Positions 53,214 through 62,040 of a stretch of 64,000 nt of DNA are shown here, in pieces (the stretch's first letter is position 1; the number at the start of each line of letters is the position of its first letter). Made by a program: the position numbers and the translations under genes. The notes under the pieces were generated by a model that saw only the letters and a list, made by a program, of their open reading frames with translations, did no database searches and was not told where the DNA came from. Location: NCBI GenBank assembly GCA_017523995.1, contig JAFWUX010000208.1:30342-94341 (forward strand), in the 5' to 3' direction. The DNA is from Oscillospiraceae bacterium (GTDB taxonomy: Bacteria; Bacillota_A; Clostridia; Oscillospirales; Ruminococcaceae).

Positions 53214-54875
53214 TTGATTAGCGGTAAACAACTGAAAGCAGCGATCATTCATGCTGCGATTCTGATTACAAACCAGAGACGCTCTGTGGATGAGCTGAAT
53301 GTATATCCGGTGCCGGACGGCGATACCGGAACCAATATGTCCATGACGATCAGTGCTGCAAAGCGCGAGCTTGAACTGCTCTCCGACGATGCCACTGTAT
53401 CTGAGGTTGCGGATGTCACGGCATCCTCGATGCTGCGCGGCGCAAGAGGCAACTCCGGTGTTATTACATCTTTGCTGTTCCGCGGCTTTTCCAAAGGTCT
53501 TGCCGGTCTGACAACAGCCGAAAACGCTGATTTTGCCAACGCACTTGAGCTTGGCGTTGCCGGCGCATATAAGGCTGTTATGAAGCCGACAGAGGGCACA
53601 ATCCTGACGGTTTCCCGCATGGCTGCAAACAAGGCGCAGGAGCTTGCAAAGGCGGATCTTGATCCGGTTTCGTTCTGGCAGGGCATCCTTGATGAGGCAA
53701 ATGCTGTTCTGAAGCAGACCACCGAAATGCTGCCGGCACTGAAGAAAGCAAATGTTGTCGATGCAGGCGGACAGGGCTTCTGCATTATCATCGGCGGTAT
53801 GCTGGATTCGTTCCGCGGCGCCGCACTTCCGGAGGAGGCTGCTGAGACAAAGGCAGCTGCGCCGGATCCGAAGATTGACTTCAACGCAGCAGTTGCACAG
53901 TATGACGAGGAAATTAACTTCACATACTGCACCGAATACATCATCGAGAAGAATGATGCATCCGTTGACGGCGCAAAGCTGCGTGCATATCTCGAGACCA
54001 TCGGCGACTGTGTTGTTGTGGTCGAGGATGACGAGATCATCAAGGTGCATGTCCATACCGATGCACCGGGCATGGCACTGACCAAGGCGCTGGAATTCGG
54101 TCACTTCATCAACGAGCCGAAGCCGAAGATCGAGAACATGCGCATTCAGCATGAGGGCAAGGTCAAGGAGGCGCGGATCGTCAAGCAGCAGGAGGTTGTT
54201 CCGGTTGAACCGACCAAGGAGTTCGGCTTTGTTGCAGTCGCAGCAGGCGGCGGTCTCGAGCGGACATTCCTCGATCTCGGTGTCGATCAGGTTGTCAAGG
54301 GCGGTCAGACCATGAACCCCTCTACGGATGATATTCTGCGAGCGATTCATGCAACACCGGCAAAGACGGTCTTTGTCCTGCCGAACAACAAGAATATTAT
54401 CATGGCGGCTGAGCAGGCAATCAACCTCGCAAACCGCAATGTCATTGTGCTGCAGACCAGAACCATTCCGCAGGGCATCGCAGCAATGCTTGCCTATGAC
54501 GAGTCGGTCGATGCAAATGAGAACCGCACACAGATGACCAAGGCATTTGAGCGCGTATCTTCGGGCTCTGTGACCTTTGCGGCGCGTGATTCTGAGCTCG
54601 ACGGTCAGAAGATCAAGAAGAACGAAGTGCTCGCACTTGATAACGGCAAGCTGGCATTCACCGAAAAGGATGTCAACAAGGCAGCCTATAAGCTGACCAA
54701 GAAAATGGTCAAGGGCGATTCCAGCTATGTCACCGTGATCTACGGCGCGGATGTGACCGAAGATAAGGCACAGATGCTTTACGATCAGCTGAGCATGAAG
54801 TTTAAGGATAAGATTGAGATCACGCTGCTCCACGGCGGACAGCCTGTTTATTACTATCTGATTTCAGTTGAATGA
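53214..54875 (+). CDS. DAK2-domain protein, fatty acid kinase FakA-like (YloV)
   Basis: The family phosphorylates fatty acids bound to a FakB/DegV carrier. The 553-residue protein has an N-terminal DAK2 kinase domain (about 1-195) with the metal/ATP motif NVYPVPDGDTGTNM (about 28-41), ARGNSGVI (about 79) and DAGGQGF (about 180), then a middle domain and a C-terminal DegV-like domain (about 325-553). The start is a TTG at 53214 placed 7 nt after GGAGG. The more upstream TTG at 53199 would contain the RBS. No fakB gene is adjacent. Confidence 0.88.
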   Translation: MISGKQLKAAIIHAAILITNQRRSVDELNVYPVPDGDTGTNMSMTISAAKRELELLSDDATVSEVADVTASSMLRGARGNSGVITSLLFRGFSKGLAGLTTAENADFANALELGVAGAYKAVMKPTEGTILTVSRMAANKAQELAKADLDPVSFWQGILDEANAVLKQTTEMLPALKKANVVDAGGQGFCIIIGGMLDSFRGAALPEEAAETKAAAPDPKIDFNAAVAQYDEEINFTYCTEYIIEKNDASVDGAKLRAYLETIGDCVVVVEDDEIIKVHVHTDAPGMALTKALEFGHFINEPKPKIENMRIQHEGKVKEARIVKQQEVVPVEPTKEFGFVAVAAGGGLERTFLDLGVDQVVKGGQTMNPSTDDILRAIHATPAKTVFVLPNNKNIIMAAEQAINLANRNVIVLQTRTIPQGIAAMLAYDESVDANENRTQMTKAFERVSSGSVTFAARDSELDGQKIKKNEVLALDNGKLAFTEKDVNKAAYKLTKKMVKGDSSYVTVIYGADVTEDKAQMLYDQLSMKFKDKIEITLLHGGQPVYYYLISVE

Positions 54876-54881
54876 TTACGG

Positions 54882-54904
54882 AAAGGACGGGAAACCGTCC
54901 TTTT
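54882..54904 (+). terminator. Short intrinsic terminator
   Basis: GGACGG (54885-54890) and CCGTCC (54895-54900) with a GAAA loop, A-flank and TTTTC. It may only partly separate the DAK2 gene from queH. Confidence 0.65.
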
Positions 54905-54923
54905 CTGTTATATGGAGAGAAAA

Positions 54924-55577
54924 ATGGAAAAACGTCAGTATCACAAGGAAATGGAGCGGGAGATCGCTGCAATCCCGGAAGGTCAAGTCCCTAAGCTGCT
55001 GCTGCACAGCTGCTGCGGGCCGTGCAGTACGGCGGTGCTCGAACAGCTGATCCCGTATTTTGAGATTGTGCTGTTCTATTATAATCCGAATATCGCGCCG
55101 GAATCCGAATTTGACCGGAGACTTGCAACGCAAAAGCAGCTCCTTGAAAAGCTGGAGCATCCGCATCCGATTACACTGCTTGCGCCGCCCTATGACGATG
55201 CACCGTTCTGGGAGGCAGTCAAAGGCGTGGAGGATACGCCGGAAATGGGGGAGCGCTGCGAACGATGCATCGCCCAGCGGATGCGTGAAGCAGCGACAGC
55301 GGCGAAGGAACAGCACTGCGATTACTTCACAACAACGCTGACTGTCAGTCCGCATAAGAATGCGCCGTATATCAATGCGTGCGGCGAGGAGATCGCGGCA
55401 GAGATGTCCGTCCGCTATCTGCCCTCGGATTTTAAAAAGCGCGGCGGCTATGCGCGTTCAGTTGCGCTTTCGGCGGAATATGAACTCTACCGGCAGGATT
55501 ACTGCGGCTGTCCGATGTCTCTCCGTGAAGCAGAGGAACGCAGAGCGGCGCGGGAATTGAAATACGGGGAAAAGTAA
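54924..55577 (+). CDS. queH: Epoxyqueuosine reductase QueH
   Basis: QueH carries out the last step of queuosine synthesis, reducing epoxyqueuosine in tRNA. The 217-residue protein has the DUF208 signatures: HSCCGPCS near the N-terminus, YYNPNI...E...R, RCERCIAQRM, TTTLTVSPHKN and the C-terminal YCGCPMS, giving the cysteines for its Fe-S cluster and second metal. The start at 54924 follows GGAGAG; an ATG at 54912 contains that RBS. Confidence 0.92.
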   Translation: MEKRQYHKEMEREIAAIPEGQVPKLLLHSCCGPCSTAVLEQLIPYFEIVLFYYNPNIAPESEFDRRLATQKQLLEKLEHPHPITLLAPPYDDAPFWEAVKGVEDTPEMGERCERCIAQRMREAATAAKEQHCDYFTTTLTVSPHKNAPYINACGEEIAAEMSVRYLPSDFKKRGGYARSVALSAEYELYRQDYCGCPMSLREAEERRAARELKYGEK

Positions 55578-55660
55578 CCAAAATTCAACTATAGAGTGTT
55601 GACAGTATACTTTGGTTTGTCTGAAATCGTTATTTTTTTCACAATCTTGCCGTTTTGCCC

Positions 55661-55690
55661 TTGACAACTACCCTCGAAATATAGTATACT
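55661..55690 (+). promoter_or_regulatory. Promoter of serC-serA
   Basis: TTGACA (55661-55666), 18-base spacer, TATACT (55685-55690); leader of about 75 nt. Confidence 0.78.
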
Positions 55691-55770
55691 ATATGCAGGA
55701 TTGATACTGTGGAATTTTTGTAAGGTCAGCAGACAATCTATCCGAATATGATTTTATGGAGGCTATTACA

Positions 55771-56856
55771 ATGAGCAGAGTTTACAATTTCAGCGCAGGC
55801 CCGGCTGTTCTGCCGGAGGAAGTCCTGAAGGAAGCCGCAGACGAAATGATGGATTACCGCGGCACCGGCATGTCCGTTATGGAGATGTCCCACCGTTCCA
55901 AGGCATATGATCAGATCATCAAGGAAGCAGAGCAGGATCTCCGCGACCTGATGAACATTCCGGATAACTACAAGGTCATCTTCCTGCAGGGCGGCGCATC
56001 GCTCATCTTTGCTGAGGTTCCGATGAACCTGATGAAGAACGGCAAGGCTGCTTACATCATCACCGGTCAGTGGGCAAAGAAGGCTGCGCAGGAAGCGGAG
56101 AAGTACGGCGAGGTCGTCCGTGTTGCATCCTCTGCTGATAAGACCTTCTCCTACATTCCGGATTGCTCTGATCTCGATATTCCGGAAGATGCTGACTATG
56201 TTTATATTTGCGAGAACAACACTATCTACGGCACCAAGTTCTGGCAGCTGCCGAACACCAAGGGCAAAATCCTTGTCTCTGATGTTTCGTCCTGCTTCCT
56301 CTCTGAGCCGATCGACGTTTCCAAGTATGGCGTTGTCTACGGCGGCGTTCAGAAGAATGTCGGCCCTGCAGGTGTCCAGATCGTTATCGTCCGTGAGGAT
56401 CTGATCGCTGACGGTCCTGCATTCAAGCAGACCCCGACCATGTGTGACTGGAAGATTCAGGCTGAGAACGATTCTCTCTACAACACTCCGCCCTGCTACG
56501 GCATCTACATCTGCGGCAAGGTCTTCAAGTGGATCAAGAAGATGGGCGGTCTCGAGGGCATGAAGGCTCACAACGAGAAGAAGGCAAAGATCCTCTACGA
56601 TTTCCTCGATCAGAGCAAGCTGTTCAAGGGCACCGTTGAGAAGAAGGATCGCTCCCTCATGAACGTTCCGTTCATCACCGGCAACGAGGAGCTCGACAAG
56701 AAGTTTGTTGCTGAGGCAAAGGCTGCAGGCTTCGAGAACCTCAAGGGTCACAGAACCGTCGGCGGTATGCGTGCTTCTATCTACAATGCAATGCCGCTTG
56801 AGGGCGTTGAGAAGCTCGTCGAGTTCATGAAGAAGTTTGAGGCTGAAAACGCTTAA
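55771..56856 (+). CDS. serC: Phosphoserine aminotransferase
   Basis: SerC converts 3-phosphohydroxypyruvate to phosphoserine. The 361-residue class V aminotransferase begins YNFSAGPAVLPEEVL, with GGASL (about 74) and the PLP lysine in YGGVQKNVGPAG (about 195). Codon use is strongly biased (AAG, CTC, GGC), suggesting high expression. The start at 55771 is preferred because GGAGG lies 8 nt before it; the ATG at 55756 overlaps that RBS. serA follows 43 nt later. Confidence 0.95.
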   Translation: MSRVYNFSAGPAVLPEEVLKEAADEMMDYRGTGMSVMEMSHRSKAYDQIIKEAEQDLRDLMNIPDNYKVIFLQGGASLIFAEVPMNLMKNGKAAYIITGQWAKKAAQEAEKYGEVVRVASSADKTFSYIPDCSDLDIPEDADYVYICENNTIYGTKFWQLPNTKGKILVSDVSSCFLSEPIDVSKYGVVYGGVQKNVGPAGVQIVIVREDLIADGPAFKQTPTMCDWKIQAENDSLYNTPPCYGIYICGKVFKWIKKMGGLEGMKAHNEKKAKILYDFLDQSKLFKGTVEKKDRSLMNVPFITGNEELDKKFVAEAKAAGFENLKGHRTVGGMRASIYNAMPLEGVEKLVEFMKKFEAENA

Positions 56857-56899
56857 TTTTCTCGTATTATCTATATTTTGATGAAAGGATGTCTTTCCC

Positions 56900-58075
56900 A
56901 TGTATCAGATTCAGACACTGAATAAGATTTCTCCGGTCGGTCTCGCTGAGCTTGGCGAGAACTATCAGGTTGCAGATACCGTTGAGAATCCGGATGCGAT
57001 TCTCGTCCGCTCTGCTGTTATGCACGAGATGGAGTTCGGCAGCAATCTGCTCGCAATCGCAAGAGCAGGTGCAGGTGTCAACAACATTCCGCTTGACAGA
57101 GCTGCTGAGAACGGCATTGTTGTTTTCAACACCCCGGGTGCAAATGCAAACGGCGTGAAGGAGCTCGCTCTGGCAGGTATGCTGCTTGCATCCCGTGATA
57201 TCGTCGGCGGTATCAACTGGGTTCAGACCGTGAAGGATGACGAGAACGTCGCAAAGCTGGTCGAAAAAGGCAAGTCCAAGTTCGCAGGCACTGAGATCAA
57301 GGGCAAGAAGCTCGGTATCATCGGTCTGGGTGCAATCGGCGGTCCGCTCGGTAACGCTGCAATTCACCTCGGCATGGAAGTTTACGGCTGCGACCCGTAT
57401 ATCTCCGTTGAGGCTGCATGGAATCTGTCCCGTGCGATCCACCATGTAAAGACCCGCGAGGAGATCTTCAAGAACTGCGATATCATCAGTGTTCACACAC
57501 CGCTCGTAAAGAACGCTGATCCGAACATTGCAACCGAGAAGATGATCAATGCTGACACCATCGCAATGATGAAGGACGGCGTGATCATTCTGAACTTTGC
57601 CCGTGACCTTCTGGTCGATGATGAGGCAATGGAGGCTGCTCTGAAGTCCGGCAAGGTTCGCAAGTATGTCACTGACTTCCCGAATGCAAAGACCGCAGGT
57701 ATGGAAGGCGTCATCGCAATCCCGCACCTCGGCGCATCTACCGAAGAAGCTGAGGACAACTGCGCTGCTATGGCTGCAAAGGAGCTCGTTGACTACATCG
57801 AGAACGGCAACATCAAGAACAGCGTCAACTTCCCGAATGCTGAGATGAACGCAGTCGGCAAGAAGATCTGCATCCTGCACAAGAACATTCCGGCTGTTAT
57901 CGCTTCCCTGACCAAGACGATCAGCGAGGCAGGCGGCAACATCGAGAACATGGTTAACGCCAGCCGCAAGGACTACGCTTACACCATGATCGACGTGACC
58001 GGCGCAGATGCTGCTGCAATTGCTGAGACGATGAAGGCAATTGACGGTGTCATCCGCATCCGTGTGATCGGCTGA
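56900..58075 (+). CDS. serA: D-3-phosphoglycerate dehydrogenase with C-terminal ACT domain
   Basis: SerA commits 3-phosphoglycerate to serine synthesis. The 391-residue protein has the NAD motif GLGAIGGPLG (about 143-152), the catalytic region with HTPL (about 199), NFAR and HLGASTEEAE (catalytic His about 281), and a C-terminal ACT domain (about 320-391) for serine feedback. It lacks the intervening domain of the longest SerA type. The RBS is AAAGGATG. It shares the serC promoter. Confidence 0.95.
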   Translation: MYQIQTLNKISPVGLAELGENYQVADTVENPDAILVRSAVMHEMEFGSNLLAIARAGAGVNNIPLDRAAENGIVVFNTPGANANGVKELALAGMLLASRDIVGGINWVQTVKDDENVAKLVEKGKSKFAGTEIKGKKLGIIGLGAIGGPLGNAAIHLGMEVYGCDPYISVEAAWNLSRAIHHVKTREEIFKNCDIISVHTPLVKNADPNIATEKMINADTIAMMKDGVIILNFARDLLVDDEAMEAALKSGKVRKYVTDFPNAKTAGMEGVIAIPHLGASTEEAEDNCAAMAAKELVDYIENGNIKNSVNFPNAEMNAVGKKICILHKNIPAVIASLTKTISEAGGNIENMVNASRKDYAYTMIDVTGADAAAIAETMKAIDGVIRIRVIG

Positions 58076-58094
58076 TCGCTCCATTATAACATAA

Positions 58095-58396
58095 ATGAAA
58101 CAGCACACGCGAATTCGGCGTGTGCTGTTCTTTTTAGTGACTGCGCTTGTTCTGTTCGCTTTTCTGGTTCTGCTGCTGAGCCTGACGCTCTGCGTCATTC
58201 TGTGTGCCGGACTGATCGCCGGAAGAAGGCGTCTGACCGTTTCGCCAAAGCGGTGCATTCTGATCTTTCATTTCGTTCACCATATTCCGCGACGGAGGCA
58301 GACCGGAGCGATGCGGATTCCCGCCGCCGGTCTGAGCGGCGAGCTGCCGCTTTCGATGTATATGATTGGCAGAAATATGAGAAATATACAGGATGA
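58095..58396 (+). pseudogene. Possible small membrane protein with a frameshift
   Basis: From the ATG at 58095 a frame encodes a basic start (MKQHTRIRR) and about 30 strongly hydrophobic residues, typical of an inner-membrane anchor. Soon after (around 58195-58215) this frame loses its coding look, while another plus frame becomes protein-like to its stop at 58396 (ending FDVYDWQKYEKYTG). Joining them needs one frameshift. There is no RBS before 58095, and the first codons lie in the serA terminator stem. So it may be a decayed gene or a chance ORF. No known family is recognised. Confidence 0.35.
58100..58136 (+). terminator. Intrinsic terminator of serC-serA
   Basis: ACAGCACACGC (58100-58110) pairs with GCGTGTGCTGT (58118-58128), then TTCTTTTT. 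The stem also lies inside the open frame of the small membrane ORF that follows. Confidence 0.85.
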
Positions 58397-58398
58397 AA

Positions 58399-58427
58399 TT
58401 GACTTTTTCATAATAATATGCTATAAT
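58399..58427 (+). promoter_or_regulatory. Promoter of the lar operon
   Basis: TTGACT (58399-58404), 17-base spacer, TATAAT (58422-58427), only 20 nt before the larE ATG, so the leader is very short. Confidence 0.78.
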
Positions 58428-58446
58428 TTCATCATGGGGTGATTCT

Positions 58447-59277
58447 ATGGATAATGCGCATCGGAAATATCAGGCGCTTGAGACGCTGCTGCAGTCTTAT
58501 GAAAGTGCTGCGGTTGCGTTCTCCGGCGGTGTGGATTCGACGTTTTTACTTGCCGCTGCACATGCCGTGTTAGGAGAACGTGTCATTGCGGTGACAGCAG
58601 ATTCTGCATTCTTTCCGCGCCGCGAACAATCCGATGCTGTGGAATTTTGCAGAAACCGCGGAATCCGGCAGATCGTAATTCATGCGGATGTGCTGCATGA
58701 TACGAATATTATACAGAATCCGCCGAATCGCTGCTATCTGTGCAAGCGCTTGATTTTCACTCAGATTCAGCAGATCGCCGCACAAAACGGGATCAGTAAA
58801 ATCGCAGAGGGTTCCAATCTGGATGATCTCGGGGATTACCGCCCCGGCATGCAGGCGATTGCGGAACTCGGCATTTACAGCCCGCTGCGCGAGGTCTCAC
58901 TGACCAAACAGGAGATCCGCCTGCTCTCAAAGGAAATGGGACTCCCAACATGGGAGAAGCCATCCTTTGCCTGCCTTGCATCCCGTATCCCGTATGGTGA
59001 TCTGATCACTGCTAAAAATCTTGCTATGGCGGAACAGGCAGAGCGGTTTTTGCTCGATTCCGGTTTCCGGCAGGTTCGCGTCCGGATTCACGGCGATATT
59101 GCTCGCATTGAAGTGCTGCCTGCTGATTTTGAGCGTATGGTTTCTATCCGTGAGCAGGTGACTGCGGAACTGAAATCAATCGGTTTCCGCTATGTCTGCC
59201 TTGATCTGAACGGTTACCGCACCGGCAGCCTGAATGAGGCGCTGAACAATGGTATTCATGCCGGAAACGGCATATAA
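58447..59277 (+). CDS. larE: ATP-dependent sacrificial sulfur transferase LarE
   Basis: LarE thiolates the pyridinium nucleotide precursor of the nickel-pincer cofactor. The 276-residue PP-loop protein has FSGGVDSTF (about 25-33) and NRCYLCKR (about 97). The conserved PSFACLASRIPYG places a cysteine at residue 176, the same number as the sacrificial cysteine of Lactobacillus plantarum LarE. The RBS is GGGGTG. It is the first gene of a six-gene operon. Confidence 0.93.
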   Translation: MDNAHRKYQALETLLQSYESAAVAFSGGVDSTFLLAAAHAVLGERVIAVTADSAFFPRREQSDAVEFCRNRGIRQIVIHADVLHDTNIIQNPPNRCYLCKRLIFTQIQQIAAQNGISKIAEGSNLDDLGDYRPGMQAIAELGIYSPLREVSLTKQEIRLLSKEMGLPTWEKPSFACLASRIPYGDLITAKNLAMAEQAERFLLDSGFRQVRVRIHGDIARIEVLPADFERMVSIREQVTAELKSIGFRYVCLDLNGYRTGSLNEALNNGIHAGNGI

Positions 59278-59293
59278 TAAGGAGGAAATAATT

Positions 59294-59686
59294 ATGGCAT
59301 GTTTTATTGTACCGACAACTGAGGCGATCGTCACGACAATCGCAGCAAAATGTGTGAAGAAACACGAAGCAGCTGCTCCCGCGGGCGATACCGCTGCAAT
59401 CCTGTTTTCTGAGAAGCTGGGCTGGCTGAACAAGCTGCTCTGGGGCGGCTCTGCGCTGCTCGCATTTGAGCATATCTGGCACGGTGAAGTGACACCGTTC
59501 TTTCCCTTCCTGACCGCTGCTGCGGATGCTGCCGACCGCGCAGAGATGTTCCGTGAAATGGCGACATCCGGCGTTGCGATGGCGCTGCTTGTCACGGCTG
59601 TCTGGGGATGTATGTGCGCGGTGGTCAGCCGGATGCAGAAGCGCAAAAAGACTGCGCTCCCGCTGCATGCGGAGGCACAGTCATGA
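59294..59686 (+). CDS. Small membrane protein in the lar operon (1)
   Basis: This 130-residue protein, whose family I cannot name, has an N-terminal segment IVPTTEAIVTTIAAKCVKK, hydrophobic stretches around LNKLLWGGSALLAFEHIWHG and a longer one near the C-terminus (about 95-115), with histidines and cysteines that could contact a metal. The RBS AAGGAGG is strong and it overlaps the next gene (ATGA). Its position between larE and larB suggests a link with nickel or cofactor handling, which is inference only. Confidence 0.75.
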   Translation: MACFIVPTTEAIVTTIAAKCVKKHEAAAPAGDTAAILFSEKLGWLNKLLWGGSALLAFEHIWHGEVTPFFPFLTAAADAADRAEMFREMATSGVAMALLVTAVWGCMCAVVSRMQKRKKTALPLHAEAQS

Positions 59687-60003
59687 CGCTTTTGATTTCA
59701 TGTCTTGCCGCTGTTGCAGCAACCGTGATCTGGTATACCAGCGAAAAGGCACGCCGCCTGAAAATCGGAACGCTTGCTCTGATGTTCTGGGGTGCGTCGC
59801 TGATGTGGCTTGTCGATGCTGTTGCGGAATATCTCGAGCTCCGTGCAGCGTTCTTTACGCCGGCTGCTGCTGACATGCTCAATGACAGCTATCTGGGGCT
59901 TTCTGTTGTCGCACTGGGGCTGGTGATCTGGCTTGCAATCGTGCTGGTCAAGGATCCGACCGGTACGGTACACAGTGTGCTCCTGAAAAAGAACAATGGA
60001 TAA
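59683..60003 (+). CDS. Small membrane protein in the lar operon (2)
   Basis: The 106-residue protein has three hydrophobic segments (about 2-18, 27-47 and 70-91) and a basic C-terminus. Its ATG overlaps the preceding stop, and its end overlaps larB by 8 nt, so it is translated with both. I do not recognise the family. With the previous gene it could form a two-component membrane unit. Confidence 0.75.
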   Translation: MTLLISCLAAVAATVIWYTSEKARRLKIGTLALMFWGASLMWLVDAVAEYLELRAAFFTPAAADMLNDSYLGLSVVALGLVIWLAIVLVKDPTGTVHSVLLKKNNG

Positions 60004-60769
60004 GCAGGAGATTCTCTCGCTGCTCCGTTCAGTTGCCGCGCATGAGATTGCGCCTGAGCAGGCTTTGCTGACGCTCAAGCAGGCGCCGTTTGCCGATCTT
60101 GACTATGCGAAGATTGATCTGCACCGCGGATTGCGGCAGGGCGTTCCGGAAGTGATTTACGGCGCCGGCAAGACTGCGGAGCAGATCTTCGGGATTGTGC
60201 AAGCAATGCAGCAGCATGGGCAGAGCCGGATTCTGATCACGCGCATCTCTCCGGAGAAAGCGGCTGCGGTTGCGGCGGCTGTACCGTTTCATTATCATGA
60301 GACCGGTCAGATCGGTCTGATCGGTGATATGCCGGAGCCGTCCGGTCATGGCAGCGTTGTCATTGCGACCGGCGGCACAAGCGATCAGCCGGTGGCTGAG
60401 GAGGCAGCATTTACTGCTGAAGTGCTCGGCAACCGCGTGATTCGGCTCTATGACGTCGGTGTCTCCGGACTGCACCGTCTGCTTGCGCACATGGATGAAA
60501 TCATGTCTGCTTCTGTGATTGTTGCGGTTGCTGGCATGGAAGGCGCGCTTGCAAGCGTGATCGGCGGGCTCGCGGACTGTCCGGTGATCGCTGTGCCGAC
60601 AAGCGTCGGATACGGTGCAGCGTTCGGCGGCGTATCCGCGCTGCTGTCTATGCTGAATTCCTGCGCGAGCGGCGTCAGCGTTGTGAATATTGACAACGGA
60701 TTCGGCGCGGGCTATCAGGCAAGCCAGATCAACCACATCGGAGGACTGAATGAGAACACTATATCTTGA
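59996..60769 (+). CDS. larB: Nickel-pincer cofactor biosynthesis protein LarB
   Basis: LarB carboxylates and hydrolyses nicotinic acid adenine dinucleotide to the biscarboxylated pyridinium mononucleotide. The 257-residue protein has a PurE-like C-terminal domain with ATGGTSDQPVAEEA (about 121-134), DVGVSGLHR (about 150) and PTSVGYGAAFGG (about 200). It overlaps the genes on both sides, supporting tight co-expression. Confidence 0.93.
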   Translation: MDKQEILSLLRSVAAHEIAPEQALLTLKQAPFADLDYAKIDLHRGLRQGVPEVIYGAGKTAEQIFGIVQAMQQHGQSRILITRISPEKAAAVAAAVPFHYHETGQIGLIGDMPEPSGHGSVVIATGGTSDQPVAEEAAFTAEVLGNRVIRLYDVGVSGLHRLLAHMDEIMSASVIVAVAGMEGALASVIGGLADCPVIAVPTSVGYGAAFGGVSALLSMLNSCASGVSVVNIDNGFGAGYQASQINHIGGLNENTIS

Positions 60770-62039
60770 ATGCAGCATGGGTGCTGCGGGCGATATGCTG
60801 ACCGCTGCACTGCTGGAGCTTCTGCCTGACCGCGAGGCGTTTCTCGCGCAGATGAATGCGCTTGGTCTTGCAGGTGTTTCGGTTTCTGCGGAGAAAACGC
60901 AGAAACTCGGTATCACCGGCACACAGATGCATATTGTCATCCACGGCGGGGAGGAAGAATCGCAGGATGTGCATATGCATCATCATTCTGATCACGATCA
61001 TCATGAACATGCGCATCATCACGAGCATGGTCATGACGAACATGATCACCATGAACATGATCATCACGATCATGAGCATCACCACGGGCATCATCACCAT
61101 GCATCCGTTCAGGATATCACAGAAAAGATCTCAGCGCTGCCTGTTTCGGAATCTGTGAAGAAGCATGCGCTGGCGGTCTATCAGCTGATTGCGGGGGCGG
61201 AAAGTCACGCGCATGGCAAGCCTGTCTCTGAGATTCATTTTCACGAGGTCGGCACGCTGGATGCGATTGCGGATATTGTCGGTGTCTGCCTGCTGATTGA
61301 GATGCTGCATCCGGACAGGATTCTTGCGTCTCCGGTGCATGTCGGCAGCGGATTTGTTCGCTGTGCGCACGGCGTTCTGCCGGTTCCTGCACCTGCAACG
61401 GCGCATATCCTGCAGGGGATTCCGTGCTATGGCGGTGCAGTGGAAGGCGAGCTCTGCACGCCGACCGGTGCGGCACTGCTGCGGCATTTCGCGGATGCGT
61501 TTGTCCCGATGCCAGTGATGCAGATCGAACAAATCGGATACGGCTTCGGAAAAAAGCAATTTGAACGGCTGAATGCTGTCCGCGCATTTCTCGGCGAAAC
61601 ACAGGATGCGCCGGAACAGATCGTCGAGCTTGTCTGCAATGTCGATGACATGACAGGGGAGGAGCTCGGCTTTGCACAGGAGGTTCTGCTGGAGGCAGGC
61701 GCGCGTGATGTGTTCACGGTTCCTGTCACAATGAAAAAGAGCCGCCCCGGCGTGATGCTGGTCTGTCTCTGTACGGAATCGCAGCGGCAGGAGATGCTCG
61801 GTCTCATTTTCCGCCATACATCGACGATCGGTGTACGGACACATCTCTGCGAGCGTTTTACGCTTGAACGCAATGTCAACGAACAGCAAACGAAATACGG
61901 CGCAGTGCGGACAAAAACAGTGTGCGGCTTCGGCGTGACAAAATCCAAGCCGGAATATGACGATCTGGCAAAGATTGCAAGAGAACACGGACTGACGCTC
62001 CGTGAGGTCCGTGCAGAACTGGAAAAGGAGGAATCGTGA
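60750..62039 (+). CDS. larC: Nickel insertion protein LarC with His-rich insert
   Basis: LarC inserts nickel into the dithiolated pyridinium nucleotide. The 429-residue protein begins with LECSMGAAGDML. A stretch of about 45 residues (about 75-118) is mostly His, Asp and Glu and is a likely nickel store. Then comes the conserved HFHEVGTLDAIAD (about 157) and a C-terminal domain (about 270-429). In L. plantarum larC is split and joined by programmed frameshifting; here it is one continuous frame. The RBS is GGAGG within the larB end. Confidence 0.93.
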   Translation: MRTLYLECSMGAAGDMLTAALLELLPDREAFLAQMNALGLAGVSVSAEKTQKLGITGTQMHIVIHGGEEESQDVHMHHHSDHDHHEHAHHHEHGHDEHDHHEHDHHDHEHHHGHHHHASVQDITEKISALPVSESVKKHALAVYQLIAGAESHAHGKPVSEIHFHEVGTLDAIADIVGVCLLIEMLHPDRILASPVHVGSGFVRCAHGVLPVPAPATAHILQGIPCYGGAVEGELCTPTGAALLRHFADAFVPMPVMQIEQIGYGFGKKQFERLNAVRAFLGETQDAPEQIVELVCNVDDMTGEELGFAQEVLLEAGARDVFTVPVTMKKSRPGVMLVCLCTESQRQEMLGLIFRHTSTIGVRTHLCERFTLERNVNEQQTKYGAVRTKTVCGFGVTKSKPEYDDLAKIAREHGLTLREVRAELEKEES

Positions 62040-62040
62040 T

